Assembly: GCA_023639215.1 (NCBI GenBank)
Contig: CP097899.1
Coordinates: 2,729,001 to 2,793,000, forward strand
DNA length: 64,000 bases
Reading direction: 5' to 3'
Source of the DNA: Candidatus Pristimantibacillus lignocellulolyticus
GTDB taxonomy: Bacteria; Bacillota; Bacilli; Paenibacillales; Paenibacillaceae
The position numbers were made by a program, and so were the translations under genes. Positions 8,738 through 17,357 of this stretch are shown one piece after another. Under the pieces are notes generated by a model, which worked only from the letters and a program-made list of their open reading frames with translations, ran no database searches and was not told the origin of the DNA. Position 1 is the stretch's first letter. Each line of letters begins with the position of its first letter.

Positions 8738-10309
8738 ATGAATAAAACATTAATTTGCGCTGTGAGCGTACTGACAGCTGTTGTTATGATGACAGCATGT
8801 AGTAAGGGGACGAATGAGAATTTGAACAAAGAGCCTGCTACTGAGCAGGTAGTTAACGATAATAATAAGACAAATAAAGAAGTTAATGAAAATGCTGATA
8901 ATCAACTAGTGGTCACTAATCCTGTTGATAATGGTGTGGAAAAAGGTGGACCTATGTTTACAAATGCTTCAGTACATGATCCTTCGGTGTTATTTGCTGA
9001 TGGTACTTTCTATGTGTATGGCTCACATCTTGGATCTGCCAAAAGTACTGATCTAATGAATTGGACCTTGATTGGTTCTGGAGTAAGTAATGGTAATCCA
9101 TTAATCCCGAATGTTACAGAAGAAATGGCAGAAGCGCTAGAATGGGGTCAGACAGATACGTTCTGGGCTGGTGATGTGATCCAATTAGCAGATGGTAAGT
9201 ATTACTTCTATTATAGTGTCTGCAAAGGGGATTCTCCTCGTGCAGCCATTGGTCTTGCAGTATCAGATTCGCCAGAAGGTCCGTTTACTGATCTTGGTAT
9301 GTTCTTGAAATCAGGTATGTGGGGACAGAAGAGTGAAGACGGAACAATTTATGATGCAACTGTTCATCCCAACGCTATTGATCCAGCAGTATTCTTCGAC
9401 AAAGATAATCTACTGTGGATGGTATATGGGTCATATAGCGGTGGTATTTTTATTATGCAACTTGACCCAACAACAGGTTTACCTTTTCCAGATCAAGGGT
9501 ACGGTAAAAAGTTGCTTGGGAAAAATCATGTGCGTATAGAAGGTCCATACATACAATATAGCCCAGAAACAGATTACTATTATATGTTCTTATCATATGG
9601 TGGTTTAGATGCAGTTGGCGGATACAATTTGCGTGTTGCTCGCTCCAAAACACCAGATGGACCGTATGTTGATTCTGAAGGCAAAGATTTAATTGATGCT
9701 CAAGGTCCAGCGGGATCATTCTTTGATGATCGTGCAATTGAACCTTACGGTGTTAAAATGGTAGGGAATTTCATGTTCCGTCGTGAACTTGGAGAAACTG
9801 GCGGCGGAATTGGCGCTGGTTATATCTCACCAGGGCATAACTCAACCTATTATGATGAGAGCAGTAAGAAGTATTTCAATATATTCCATACGCGCTTCCC
9901 ATACCAAAGTGAACATCATGAAATCCGTGTTCATCAAATGTTCTTGAATGAAGATGGTTGGTTTGTTATGGCTCCTCATCGTTATTCAGGTGAAACGATT
10001 GGAACGTATACGCAGGAAGAAGTTTCTGGAGCATTTAAATTAATTAATCATGGTCGTGATGTATCTGCTGAAGTGAAAGAGTCTATTGTAGTAGAGCTTA
10101 CGGCAGATGGTAATATTACTGGAGCGGTTGCAGGTAGCTGGAAATTAAGTGGTGAGCATAATGTTGAACTAACCATTGATAATGTAGTATATCGTGGAGT
10201 GTTATTACGTCAATATGATGAATTAACGAAACAAGAGGTAATGACATTCAGTGCGTTATCCCTTGAAGGCGTATCTGTATGGGGTTCAGCAGTAACAAAA
10301 AAGGAATAG
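8738..10309 (+). CDS. GH43 lipoprotein, arabinan endo-1,5-alpha-L-arabinanase-like
   Basis: The protein has 523 residues. The lipobox MMTAC puts the lipidated cysteine at residue 21, and a polar linker runs to about residue 70. The five-bladed GH43 propeller shows its three acidic residues in good context: Asp81 (NASVHDPSV, base), Asp215 (NAIDPAVFF, pKa modulator) and Glu268 (IEGPYI, acid). HNSTYYD and NIFHTRFP match the late blades of Bacillus Abn2-type enzymes. The last 100 residues (GSWKLSGEHNVELTI and following) resemble the small C-terminal beta domain of such arabinanases. It would cut arabinan at the cell surface. It has its own RBS (AGGAGGAG) and follows the terminator of the upstream operon. 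Other GH43 activities (xylosidase, arabinofuranosidase) are possible. Confidence 0.82.
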   Translation: MNKTLICAVSVLTAVVMMTACSKGTNENLNKEPATEQVVNDNNKTNKEVNENADNQLVVTNPVDNGVEKGGPMFTNASVHDPSVLFADGTFYVYGSHLGSAKSTDLMNWTLIGSGVSNGNPLIPNVTEEMAEALEWGQTDTFWAGDVIQLADGKYYFYYSVCKGDSPRAAIGLAVSDSPEGPFTDLGMFLKSGMWGQKSEDGTIYDATVHPNAIDPAVFFDKDNLLWMVYGSYSGGIFIMQLDPTTGLPFPDQGYGKKLLGKNHVRIEGPYIQYSPETDYYYMFLSYGGLDAVGGYNLRVARSKTPDGPYVDSEGKDLIDAQGPAGSFFDDRAIEPYGVKMVGNFMFRRELGETGGGIGAGYISPGHNSTYYDESSKKYFNIFHTRFPYQSEHHEIRVHQMFLNEDGWFVMAPHRYSGETIGTYTQEEVSGAFKLINHGRDVSAEVKESIVVELTADGNITGAVAGSWKLSGEHNVELTIDNVVYRGVLLRQYDELTKQEVMTFSALSLEGVSVWGSAVTKKE

Positions 10310-10742
10310 CTATATAATAATAAGGACTAAGCTAATATAGCTTGTTTGCTAATGTAAGAGATAAATAATGAATACCTTGTATGGAAAATCCGGTTGCTAC
10401 TAAGTGACTGGATTTTTCGTATTTAGACATATAACAGAAATAGTAAAATATAGTTTATATATTGTGTTTATCTTTTTTTAGATGTGAAATATGAGCGACA
10501 TTAAAGGAAAAAAACTGTTCATCGAGCATGAACTGGTTTTCACTGACATAGTATTAATGTTCGTATTGTTTTCAATCGCTAACTTCTAACGAAATAAGCA
10601 GGAAATGAGAGGTATATGTCGAATCTCCAATTATGGAATATATTACACATATGTTAGACAGGAGAATGTTTATGGTAAATAGATGTTAGAAAAATACATT
10701 TGTATTATTGAAAATTATGTATAAAAAATGGAGTGGTAATTA
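10310..10742. other. AT-rich intergenic region of 433 bases
   Basis: No credible gene was found. It contains the terminator of the GH43 gene and, further on, a short hairpin GTTCAT-CGAGC-ATGAAC at 10517-10533 followed by TGGTTTT. A 13-codon ORF near 10617 is too short and its RBS too close to be convincing. Confidence 0.6.
10384..10418 (+). terminator. Intrinsic terminator after the GH43 gene
   Basis: AAAATCCGGTTGC pairs with GTGACTGGATTTT, with several G-U pairs and a TACTAA loop, and then TTT. It lies 75 bases past the stop codon. Confidence 0.7.
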
Positions 10743-12317
10743 GTGTATAAAAAGATTCTTGCATTTGTTTTAATACTTACATTAGTTTTTCCTATGAGTG
10801 CATTTGCAGCAACTAGCGCACCAAAAGTATATTTGGATGGCGTGGAAGTGTCTTTCCCTAATAAGCCTGTTATTGTACAGGGAACTACGATGGTACCATT
10901 TAGAAACATTTTTGAAGCATTAGGTGTCAGTGTTAGTTTCGATTCAAAGAGTAACACAATATCTTCCAAAAAAGGCGATACAGAAGTTAGAGTGTTTATT
11001 AATCAAACCTATGCAACAAAAAATGGAGAGATGATTACACTTAGTATTGCTCCGTATGTTACTAAAGGAGTAACTTACGTGCCACTTAGATTTGTAGGTC
11101 AATCCTTCGGATATAAAGTAGCATATAAAAATAATACTATTTATATTGATTCACCAACTTCAACTCCAAGTCCGTCACCAACTCCGACAACTACACCGAG
11201 TCCTTCACCAAGTCCAAGTCCGACGACAAAACCAAGTAATACTACGTTAACTGTTGAAGAAGTAGGCGAATTAGCTAATAGGGTAGCATTGCTCGAAGTT
11301 TATGATGCAAAAGGTAAGTTATTTGCTACAGGAAGTGGTGTTTCTGTGGCCAAAGGTGAAATATTAACCAATTACCATGTAATTGAAGGTGGTAGTAAAG
11401 TTGGTGTTACCTTTGAAGGATTACCAACTATATTTACTACGACTACATTATTAAAAGATGAAAAAAGAGATTTAGCTCTGCTAAAAATTGATAATTTAAA
11501 TTTACCAATCGTTGATATTGGAGATTCTAAGGAATTAAAATTAGGTGAATCAATTGTAGCTATCGGCTCACCTCTAGGATTCTCCAACACATTGACAGTA
11601 GGAAATGTTAGTAATCCTTTGCGTAAAGTTAATAATGAAACTTATGTACAAATTTCCGCACCGATAGACAGTGGTAGCAGTGGTGGCGCATTGTTTAATA
11701 TGAAAGGAAAACTTGTAGGCATTATTACAGCTAAAATGGAAAGTTCGGCAAATCTTAATTTTGCAATACCTTCATCTGATGTCATATCGTTTTTAAAGAA
11801 AACTAAAAAGGCTGAACAGATGAGTAGTTCAAGTAGTTCAGGTAATGGAACATCTACTAACAATAGTTATACAGAGAAGGGTGCAACTGAAGTACAGAAA
11901 TATCTTAATTATGAATATGCTACTGTAACCTTAGATGGATTCAGATATGATTTTGAATGGATTGTAATGTTATCTAAAGAAAAAGATGGTTATTTGGTCG
12001 GTGGTATTATGGAAGATAGTGATCAATGGCTCGATTTGATGGATATGCAAGATTACGATGATATGACAATTCCTTCTATTTTATATTGGGTATCCGACTC
12101 GATTAGTAAAGATAAAGGAGCAAAAAACGCTTTTGTAATGCTATATTTGGATACCTATGTATCTTCTTATCCAAGTGCTTTTCCTTCTGATGCAATAGAA
12201 CGTGAAGGCTCGGGATATAGATTGTTCTACAATTTTGCATGGGGTACAATTGATGGGTCAGAATATGTGTACAGTATATATCCGGAAGAAGGATATGTCG
12301 AATATGTAGACATCTAA
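10743..12317 (+). CDS. Secreted HtrA-like serine protease with copper-amine-oxidase-N stalk domain
   Basis: The protein has 524 residues and a GTG start with GGAGTGG upstream. The order is: signal peptide (to about AFAA, residue 23); a copper-amine-oxidase-N type domain (about 28-138; VYLDGVEVSF, TTMVPFRNIFEALG, GVTYVPLRFVGQSFG); a Pro/Ser/Thr linker (SPTPTTTPSPSPS, about 140-162); and a trypsin-like protease (about 175-345) with triad His212 (TNYHVIEG), Asp243 (KRDLALLKI) and Ser313 (DSGSSGGAL). A Ser-rich linker and an acidic, Tyr-rich C-terminal domain of about 145 residues follow; I do not recognise that domain. There is no PDZ domain. A cell-wall-associated protease is inferred. A terminator follows. 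Confidence 0.85.
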   Translation: MYKKILAFVLILTLVFPMSAFAATSAPKVYLDGVEVSFPNKPVIVQGTTMVPFRNIFEALGVSVSFDSKSNTISSKKGDTEVRVFINQTYATKNGEMITLSIAPYVTKGVTYVPLRFVGQSFGYKVAYKNNTIYIDSPTSTPSPSPTPTTTPSPSPSPSPTTKPSNTTLTVEEVGELANRVALLEVYDAKGKLFATGSGVSVAKGEILTNYHVIEGGSKVGVTFEGLPTIFTTTTLLKDEKRDLALLKIDNLNLPIVDIGDSKELKLGESIVAIGSPLGFSNTLTVGNVSNPLRKVNNETYVQISAPIDSGSSGGALFNMKGKLVGIITAKMESSANLNFAIPSSDVISFLKKTKKAEQMSSSSSSGNGTSTNNSYTEKGATEVQKYLNYEYATVTLDGFRYDFEWIVMLSKEKDGYLVGGIMEDSDQWLDLMDMQDYDDMTIPSILYWVSDSISKDKGAKNAFVMLYLDTYVSSYPSAFPSDAIEREGSGYRLFYNFAWGTIDGSEYVYSIYPEEGYVEYVDI

Positions 12318-12349
12318 TTAGCGTATTAAACTCGAAATTAAGGTAGAAT

Positions 12350-12386
12350 AATTTCCCGTTGCCATAAGGTGACGGGTTTTATTTTG
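12350..12386 (+). terminator. Intrinsic terminator after the secreted protease
   Basis: CCCGTTGCC-ATAA-GGTGACGGG forms a nine-pair hairpin (two G-U pairs) followed by TTTTATTTT. Confidence 0.85.
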
Positions 12387-12515
12387 ATGATTATGAAAAG
12401 TATTGAATAGCTGACACCAATATCATACAATTATTGTGGATTATGTCTTAATATGACGATCGCAAAGTCGATAGTTAATATTAATTTTGAATGACAGGAA
12501 GAAGGAGTAATAGAC

Positions 12516-13550
12516 ATGCTAAAAGTTGGAATCATCGGCGCAGGTGGAATTTATCGCTATGCTCATCTCAATGGTTGGAAAACTTCGCAAGACATTCAAG
12601 TTGTTGCGGTATGTGATGCTAATCTAGAACTTGCAGAACTTGCCGAACAGGATTTTCCTGGAGCTACTATATATACGGATTATAAACAATTAATTGCGCG
12701 TGAAGATATCGATATTGTAAGTATTACTACCCCAAACAAGTTTCATTCCATTATTGCTATAGAAGCATTAGCAAATAATAAGCATGTATTCTGTGAGAAA
12801 CCTGATGCGATTAATCCTGAGGAAGCACGCAAAATGGCCGATATCGCAAGCCAAAGTGGGAAAATATTGATGGCTATGCGTAACAATCGATTCACTGCTG
12901 CTGCACAACATGTAAAGCAACTATATAATGAAGGATTTTTCGGAGAATTATATGCAGGAAGATGTGGCTGGATACGTACGAGAGGTATTCCTGGTCGTGG
13001 TGGCTGGTTCACGACAAAAGAAATGTCAGGCGGCGGACCTTTAATTGATCTCGGAGTTCATATGATTGATCTAGCGATGTGGTTAAGCGGGGACCCGGTG
13101 CCGAAGACGGTATCAGGATCTACCTATCGTAAATTTGCTGATCGACCAGATGAGACAGGAGTAATTCCTGCAGGTACTTTTGATGTGGAGGATATGGCAA
13201 CAGGCTTTATCCGCTTTGAAAATGGTGCTTCCCTACAAGTGGAGTTTAGCTGGGCCTCTAACATTGAAGAAGAGCAAAGATTTCTTGAATGGAGAGGGAC
13301 GGAGGCAGGCTTCTCACTAATTAATAATGAACTAACGCTGTTTACAGAAGTAGATGGTCAAGTAGTGAGTACGAAACCTGAATTTCCAGAGGAAGAACTT
13401 CCGCAACATACTGTCAATATTCATCATTTCATCGATTGTGTATTAGGTAAAGATACGCCAACGATTACACCTCAAGATGGTGTTCATATGATCCAAATTT
13501 TGAGTGCGATCTATGAGTCGGCGGAGAAGCAGGCTGAGGTCCGCTTGTAG
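12516..13550 (+). CDS. Gfo/Idh/MocA-family NAD(P)-dependent oxidoreductase
   Basis: This 344-residue protein has an N-terminal Rossmann fold (GIIGAGGIYRYAH). The family motif is CEKP near residue 93, whose lysine is the usual catalytic residue. In the C-terminal alpha/beta domain, GVHMIDLAMWL is the region that usually supplies the catalytic histidine. Such enzymes oxidise or epimerise sugar carbons. The exact substrate is not evident. GAAGAAGGAG precedes the ATG. The stop codon TAG (13548-13550) abuts the left edge of a repeat array, and the same GTAGAG sequence precedes the second repeat copy. The last bases of the gene may therefore come from the element. It appears to be a single-gene unit. 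Confidence 0.88.
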   Translation: MLKVGIIGAGGIYRYAHLNGWKTSQDIQVVAVCDANLELAELAEQDFPGATIYTDYKQLIAREDIDIVSITTPNKFHSIIAIEALANNKHVFCEKPDAINPEEARKMADIASQSGKILMAMRNNRFTAAAQHVKQLYNEGFFGELYAGRCGWIRTRGIPGRGGWFTTKEMSGGGPLIDLGVHMIDLAMWLSGDPVPKTVSGSTYRKFADRPDETGVIPAGTFDVEDMATGFIRFENGASLQVEFSWASNIEEEQRFLEWRGTEAGFSLINNELTLFTEVDGQVVSTKPEFPEEELPQHTVNIHHFIDCVLGKDTPTITPQDGVHMIQILSAIYESAEKQAEVRL

Positions 13551-13729
13551 AGGAAGTTCAAAAAGCGGACTTTGATAACGATGATTGTCTTCGATGGTTA
13601 TTCGACATCGAATATGAAGCGAACTTGGGAAGTCCGGTACGCATGTACCAATACCGTACATTTACGTTTCCTCCTTCCGCAAGTAGCGCTCCATCTTCTC
13701 GGTTCTGAAAGCCCGCTTTTTGAACCTTT
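13551..13729 (+). repeat. Inverted-repeat-bounded element, copy A
   Basis: The left end is AGGAAGTTCAAAAAGCGGAC. The right end, read on the other strand, is AAAGGTTCAAAAAGCGGGCT. GTTCAAAAAGCGG is shared and CTTT follows after one mismatch. The interior holds smaller dyads (TTCGATG/CATCGAA and GGTACGCATGTACC). The interior is closely shared with copy B here and with copies C and D near 33.3 kb. Confidence 0.9.
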
Positions 13730-13738
13730 ATTTTGTAG

Positions 13739-13920
13739 AGGAAGTTCAAAAAGTAGACTTTGATAACGATGAATGGCATATTCGATGGTTATTCGACATC
13801 GAAGATGAAGCGAACTTGGGAAGTCCGGTACGCATGTACCAATACCGTACATTTACGTTTCCTCCTTCCGCAAGTAGCGCTCCATCTTCTCGGTTCTGAA
13901 AGCCCACTTTTTGAACCTTT
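13739..13920 (+). repeat. Inverted-repeat-bounded element, copy B
   Basis: This is a tandem neighbour of copy A in the same orientation, separated by about nine bases. Its left arm reads AAAAAGTAGAC and its right arm GCCCACTTTTT. The C-to-T change of the left arm is matched by G-to-A in the right arm, so pairing is kept. It has a three-base longer interior than copy A. Confidence 0.9.
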
Positions 13921-13928
13921 ATTGAAAA

Positions 13929-13951
13929 AGGAAGTTCAATAAGCAGACTTT
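13929..13951 (+). repeat. Solitary left end of the same element
   Basis: AGGAAGTTCAATAAGCAGAC matches the left end of copies A and B but has no interior or right end. It gives the array an L-R-L-R-L order. Confidence 0.75.
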
Positions 13952-13970
13952 ACTTCACTATCTTAGCAAA

Positions 13971-14012
13971 AAGACCGTTACATTCTACTTTAGTAGAATG
14001 TAACGTTTTTTT
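13971..14012 (+). terminator. Strong intrinsic terminator
   Basis: CGTTACATTCTACT-TT-AGTAGAATGTAACG is a perfect 14-pair hairpin followed by seven T. It ends transcription leaving the oxidoreductase and repeat array before the next promoter. Confidence 0.92.
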
Positions 14013-14071
14013 GTTTCTTTGCTCGGTGAGAACAAAAAGAGAGAAGAAAAGAAAAAGAATGTTCATATAGT

Positions 14072-14085
14072 TGAGAGCGCTTTCC
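14072..14085 (+). promoter_or_regulatory. Putative CcpA cre box 1
   Basis: TGAGAGCGCTTTCC fits the cre consensus TGWAARCGYTWNCW at 12 of 14 positions, upstream of the solute-binding protein gene. Confidence 0.6.
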
Positions 14086-14099
14086 TATTACACTTAACT

Positions 14100-14113
14100 T
14101 GTAAGCGTTTTAT
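14100..14113 (+). promoter_or_regulatory. Putative CcpA cre box 2
   Basis: TGTAAGCGTTTTAT fits the cre consensus at 13 of 14 positions. It is 28 bases from the first box centre to centre and 29 bases before the start codon. Two boxes suggest strong carbon catabolite repression of this sugar locus. Confidence 0.68.
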
Positions 14114-14141
14114 AAATAAAATTCAATTGAGGGGGATTTAT

Positions 14142-15476
14142 ATGAGTAAATCAGCAATTGGTAAAGGAATGCTGGTATTGATGCTTCTTTTAGTATCTGT
14201 ATTTACAGCTGCATGTGGTAATAACGCAAAGAATGGAAATACGAGTAATAACAATGGGAAAACAGTAAATCAACAGGAAGAAACTCCAGCTAACACATCC
14301 AAAGAGAAAGTAACTTTGAAAATGGCAATGTGGGACTCCAATAACGATTTTATTGATTTTCTAACGGATAAAGTTACGGAATTCAACCAAGTAAACCCAA
14401 ATGTAACTGTAGAGCTAGAATCATTTAAAGGTGATGGTGACTACCTACAAGCAATGAAAGTACGTGCTTCGGCAGATTCTCTACCGGATATCTATGAGTT
14501 AAAACCAAACTGGTTGAATGATTTCAAAGAAAATCTAACTCCAATTAATGATTTAGCTGTTACAAAACAGAATCAATATGCGGCTACTTATGCTATTGAT
14601 GGCAACATCTATGCATTACCTTCAGTTTCATTCCCTGAATTAGTATATTACAACAAAAGTATTTTTGAAGAGTTAAACTTAGAAGTTCCAACGACTTGGC
14701 CACAATTTATTGAAGTTCTTCAAGCAATTAAAGCTAATGATAAATACATCCCTTACGCAATGGGAGGGAAAGATGCATGGCCGAACTATCCATTTAATGA
14801 ATTCCTACCGCATAGTATTTCAGGAGATGAAAACTATTTGAGCAGCACGGCAACTGAAGATGAGCCATTTGGAGAAGGTACAGTATTCTATCAAGGTTAT
14901 TCTCAAATCGCAGATCTATATAATGCTGATGTTATGGGTCCAGACCCACTTGGCACAAGTTGGGATCAAGCAACAGATTTGTTCGTTTCTAAGCAAGCAG
15001 CAGTTATTGCCTCAGGATTATGGTTTATGCCAACGTATTCTTCTAAAGTTGGAAATACAGATGATCTAGGTGCATTTCCAATGCCATACCGTATGACAGA
15101 ATCTGAAACGTTGAAACTAATGACATTCACAGATCAATTCTACGGTATTAATTCAAATACGAAACATCCAGAAGAAGCAAAAGCATTTATGGAATGGTTC
15201 TATTCCCCAGAGGTATATCAGACGTATATTGATACAGCACAATTAAACTCTGCTTTCGAAGGAGTAGAAGCCAACGTGCCGTGGTTACAACAATTCTATG
15301 AAAGTAATCCGATTGAACCATTTGTCTATATTCCTGGTGATGCAGAATATACGCGTATCTCTAATGCTATTCAATTAGATGTGAAAGCACTTGGTCAAGA
15401 TATGATGGCAGGCAAAAAAGTTTCTGATATTGCAACGGAATTGAATGGAAAATGGAAAAAAGCTAAAAACGGTTAG
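14142..15476 (+). CDS. Extracellular sugar-binding lipoprotein of an ABC importer
   Basis: The ATG at 14142 follows GAGGGGG and gives a classical lipoprotein signal (lipobox FTAAC). An in-frame start at 14019 would add 41 non-signal residues and include both cre boxes, so it is rejected. The 444-residue product shows family 1 solute-binding features: VTLKMAMWDSNNDFIDFLTDK at the first strand (given in part), ELKPNWL, YYNKSIFEELNLEVPTTW and SKQAAVIASGLW. It is clearly paralogous to the lipoprotein at 20630. The two permeases follow after a hairpin. The ligand is probably a plant polysaccharide oligomer, given the downstream beta-helix enzyme, but this is inference. Confidence 0.88.
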   Translation: MSKSAIGKGMLVLMLLLVSVFTAACGNNAKNGNTSNNNGKTVNQQEETPANTSKEKVTLKMAMWDSNNDFIDFLTDKVTEFNQVNPNVTVELESFKGDGDYLQAMKVRASADSLPDIYELKPNWLNDFKENLTPINDLAVTKQNQYAATYAIDGNIYALPSVSFPELVYYNKSIFEELNLEVPTTWPQFIEVLQAIKANDKYIPYAMGGKDAWPNYPFNEFLPHSISGDENYLSSTATEDEPFGEGTVFYQGYSQIADLYNADVMGPDPLGTSWDQATDLFVSKQAAVIASGLWFMPTYSSKVGNTDDLGAFPMPYRMTESETLKLMTFTDQFYGINSNTKHPEEAKAFMEWFYSPEVYQTYIDTAQLNSAFEGVEANVPWLQQFYESNPIEPFVYIPGDAEYTRISNAIQLDVKALGQDMMAGKKVSDIATELNGKWKKAKNG

Positions 15477-15497
15477 CACAGTAGACAAAGGATGCGG

Positions 15498-15517
15498 GGA
15501 GAGCGGTAACGTTCTCC
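15498..15517 (+). other. Stem-loop between binding protein and permease genes
   Basis: GGAGAGCG-GTAA-CGTTCTCC forms an eight-pair stem with a GNRA-like loop and no T-run. It may stabilise the upstream mRNA so that the binding protein is made in excess over the permeases. Confidence 0.5.
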
Positions 15518-15542
15518 TTGGATCTAATTGGAGGAAAGTAGA

Positions 15543-16418
15543 ATGAGCTACACAATACAGAAGAAAATCGTAATCTTTACGTTCTTACTTATTCCTATAT
15601 CATTGCTTTTATTATTTTTAATCTACCCAACGATTCGATTGTTCCAATTCAGCTTAACGGATTGGAATGGTATGAGTAAAAGTTTTAATTATGTAGGATT
15701 TGATAATTTCGTTCAAGCGTTTCAAACTCCTGAAGTATGGAAAGCACTGTCAAATAACTTATTATACTTTATTGTTCATGTTATTTTCATTCCGCTAGAG
15801 ATCATGATCGCAGTGTACTTGAATCAGAAGCTTCGAGCAAGCAACTTTTTCCGCACGATCGTGTTTATGCCATATATTATTAACGGAGTAGCGGTAGCTT
15901 ATATTTTTACATACTTATATAATCCGCTAAATGGTCCACTTAATGAACTACTATCCGTTGTTGGCTTGGAATCATTAACTCAAAAATGGTTAAGTGATAC
16001 CGATGTTGTTAACTACTCATTGATCGCAGTTTCCCTTTGGCGATTTAGTGGTTTTCACGTCATATTATTTCTTGCTGGATTGCAATCCATTCCTAATGAT
16101 CTATATGAAGCAGCTACTGTAGATGGTGCGGGTGCTCTACATAAATTCCGACATATTTCAGTGCCAGGAATCATTCTTGTTATTGACCTTGTATTATTCC
16201 TCAATATTAGAGGAGCACTGCAAGTATTTGATATTCCTTTCTTGATGACGCAAGGTGGACCAGGTACTGCAAGTACAACATTTACGGTCTACACTTTGGA
16301 GACTGCATTTAAGTTTAACAATTATGGACTAGCTTCAGCTCTAGCAATTATATTAATGGTCATCATTATTGCGATGAGTATTGTACAGAAACAATTAATT
16401 AAGGTAAAGGGGGACTAG
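15543..16418 (+). CDS. Sugar ABC transporter permease, MalF/UgpA type
   Basis: The protein has 291 residues. The start is the ATG at 15543, since TTGGAGGAAAG is its RBS and a TTG start at 15528 would fall inside that RBS. Six membrane segments are seen, the first at about residues 9-33. The periplasmic loop after it contains LTDWNGMSKSFNYVGFDNF, the usual MalF-type signature. The EAA loop is YEAATVDGAGALHKFRHIS. It belongs with the lipoprotein at 14142 and the permease at 16425. Confidence 0.88.
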   Translation: MSYTIQKKIVIFTFLLIPISLLLLFLIYPTIRLFQFSLTDWNGMSKSFNYVGFDNFVQAFQTPEVWKALSNNLLYFIVHVIFIPLEIMIAVYLNQKLRASNFFRTIVFMPYIINGVAVAYIFTYLYNPLNGPLNELLSVVGLESLTQKWLSDTDVVNYSLIAVSLWRFSGFHVILFLAGLQSIPNDLYEAATVDGAGALHKFRHISVPGIILVIDLVLFLNIRGALQVFDIPFLMTQGGPGTASTTFTVYTLETAFKFNNYGLASALAIILMVIIIAMSIVQKQLIKVKGD

Positions 16419-16424
16419 ACAATC

Positions 16425-17261
16425 ATGACGCTAAGAGTACGCTTCAACTTCTCCCGCATATTACTTTATCTCTTATTTCTTGTAATAACAGCAATTGTAC
16501 TTTTCCCTGTAGCAATAAACGTATTTACTGCATTCAAAACACCGATGGAAGTTATGACATCATCACCATTGTCTCTACCAGACGAATGGCAACTCTCTAA
16601 TATAGTAACCGCCTTTGATAAGGGGAATATGTCAGTAGGTTTCAAGAACACGATTATTTTAGTTGTCATAAGTGTTGTAGTGAATACTGTACTTGGATCT
16701 ATGACTGCTTATGTATTACATAGATTTGATTTCAAATTACGATCTGCTATTTTCGCATTATTTTTTGCTGCTATGGTCGTTCCATTCTATACGACAGAAG
16801 TGTCTCGGTTCCAGATCATTAAGAGTCTTGATCTTTATGATACGTTAGGTGCACCATTGCTTATCTATGCAGGTACGGATTTACTTCAAATCTTCATCTT
16901 CCTACAATTTATCCAGAAAATATCAACCCAGCTTGATGAAAGTGCAATGATAGATGGGGCTTCATATTTCAAGATATATTTCCGGATCATATTCCCGTTA
17001 TTGCTTCCTGCATCAGCAACTTTAGCAATAATTAAAGCAGTAGATATTATGAATGATATGTATATTCCTTATTTATATATGCCATCGAAAGACTTGCATA
17101 CATTATCTACTGCATTGATGACGTTTGTAAGTTCGCGTGGTTCAGATTGGGGGCAATTAGCAGCAGCTATTCTAATCGTTATGTTGCCAACTATTATTAT
17201 CTACCTGTCTATGCAAAAAGTAATTATGTCTGGTATTGCTGAGGGTGCGGTTAAAGGATAA
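16425..17261 (+). CDS. Sugar ABC transporter permease, MalG/UgpE type
   Basis: The 278 residues carry the N-terminal helix LLYLLFLVITAIVLFPVAINV. The EAA-type loop is DESAMIDGASYFKIYFRI, with Asp in place of the usual first Glu, followed by IFPLLLP. AAAGGGGG upstream is the RBS. It sits six bases after its partner permease. The proteins should form the heteromeric channel of the cre-controlled importer. Confidence 0.87.
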   Translation: MTLRVRFNFSRILLYLLFLVITAIVLFPVAINVFTAFKTPMEVMTSSPLSLPDEWQLSNIVTAFDKGNMSVGFKNTIILVVISVVVNTVLGSMTAYVLHRFDFKLRSAIFALFFAAMVVPFYTTEVSRFQIIKSLDLYDTLGAPLLIYAGTDLLQIFIFLQFIQKISTQLDESAMIDGASYFKIYFRIIFPLLLPASATLAIIKAVDIMNDMYIPYLYMPSKDLHTLSTALMTFVSSRGSDWGQLAAAILIVMLPTIIIYLSMQKVIMSGIAEGAVKG

Positions 17262-17357
17262 GTCATTAATCGTACTCAAATTGCTATACATCATAAGCTG
17301 GTATTTCGATTCTTAGGAACGGGATATCAGCTATTTTTATCTAAGAGGAGGAAGAAA

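Noticed and set aside
10617..10660. 13-codon ORF before the secreted protease
   Set aside because: The possible RBS is only three or four bases from the ATG, and there is no coupling to the next gene.
13551..13920. Interpretation of the elements as insertion-sequence remnants with a transposase
   Set aside because: No transposase coding is detectable in about 180 bases. A non-autonomous palindromic element fits better.
13558..13942. ORFs of 60-84 codons in the first repeat array
   Set aside because: They are translations of the element itself, recur in each copy, overlap on both strands and have no RBS.
14019..14141. N-terminal extension of the sugar-binding lipoprotein
   Set aside because: It would cover the terminator edge and two cre boxes and would bury the lipoprotein signal. 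The ATG at 14142 has a strong RBS.
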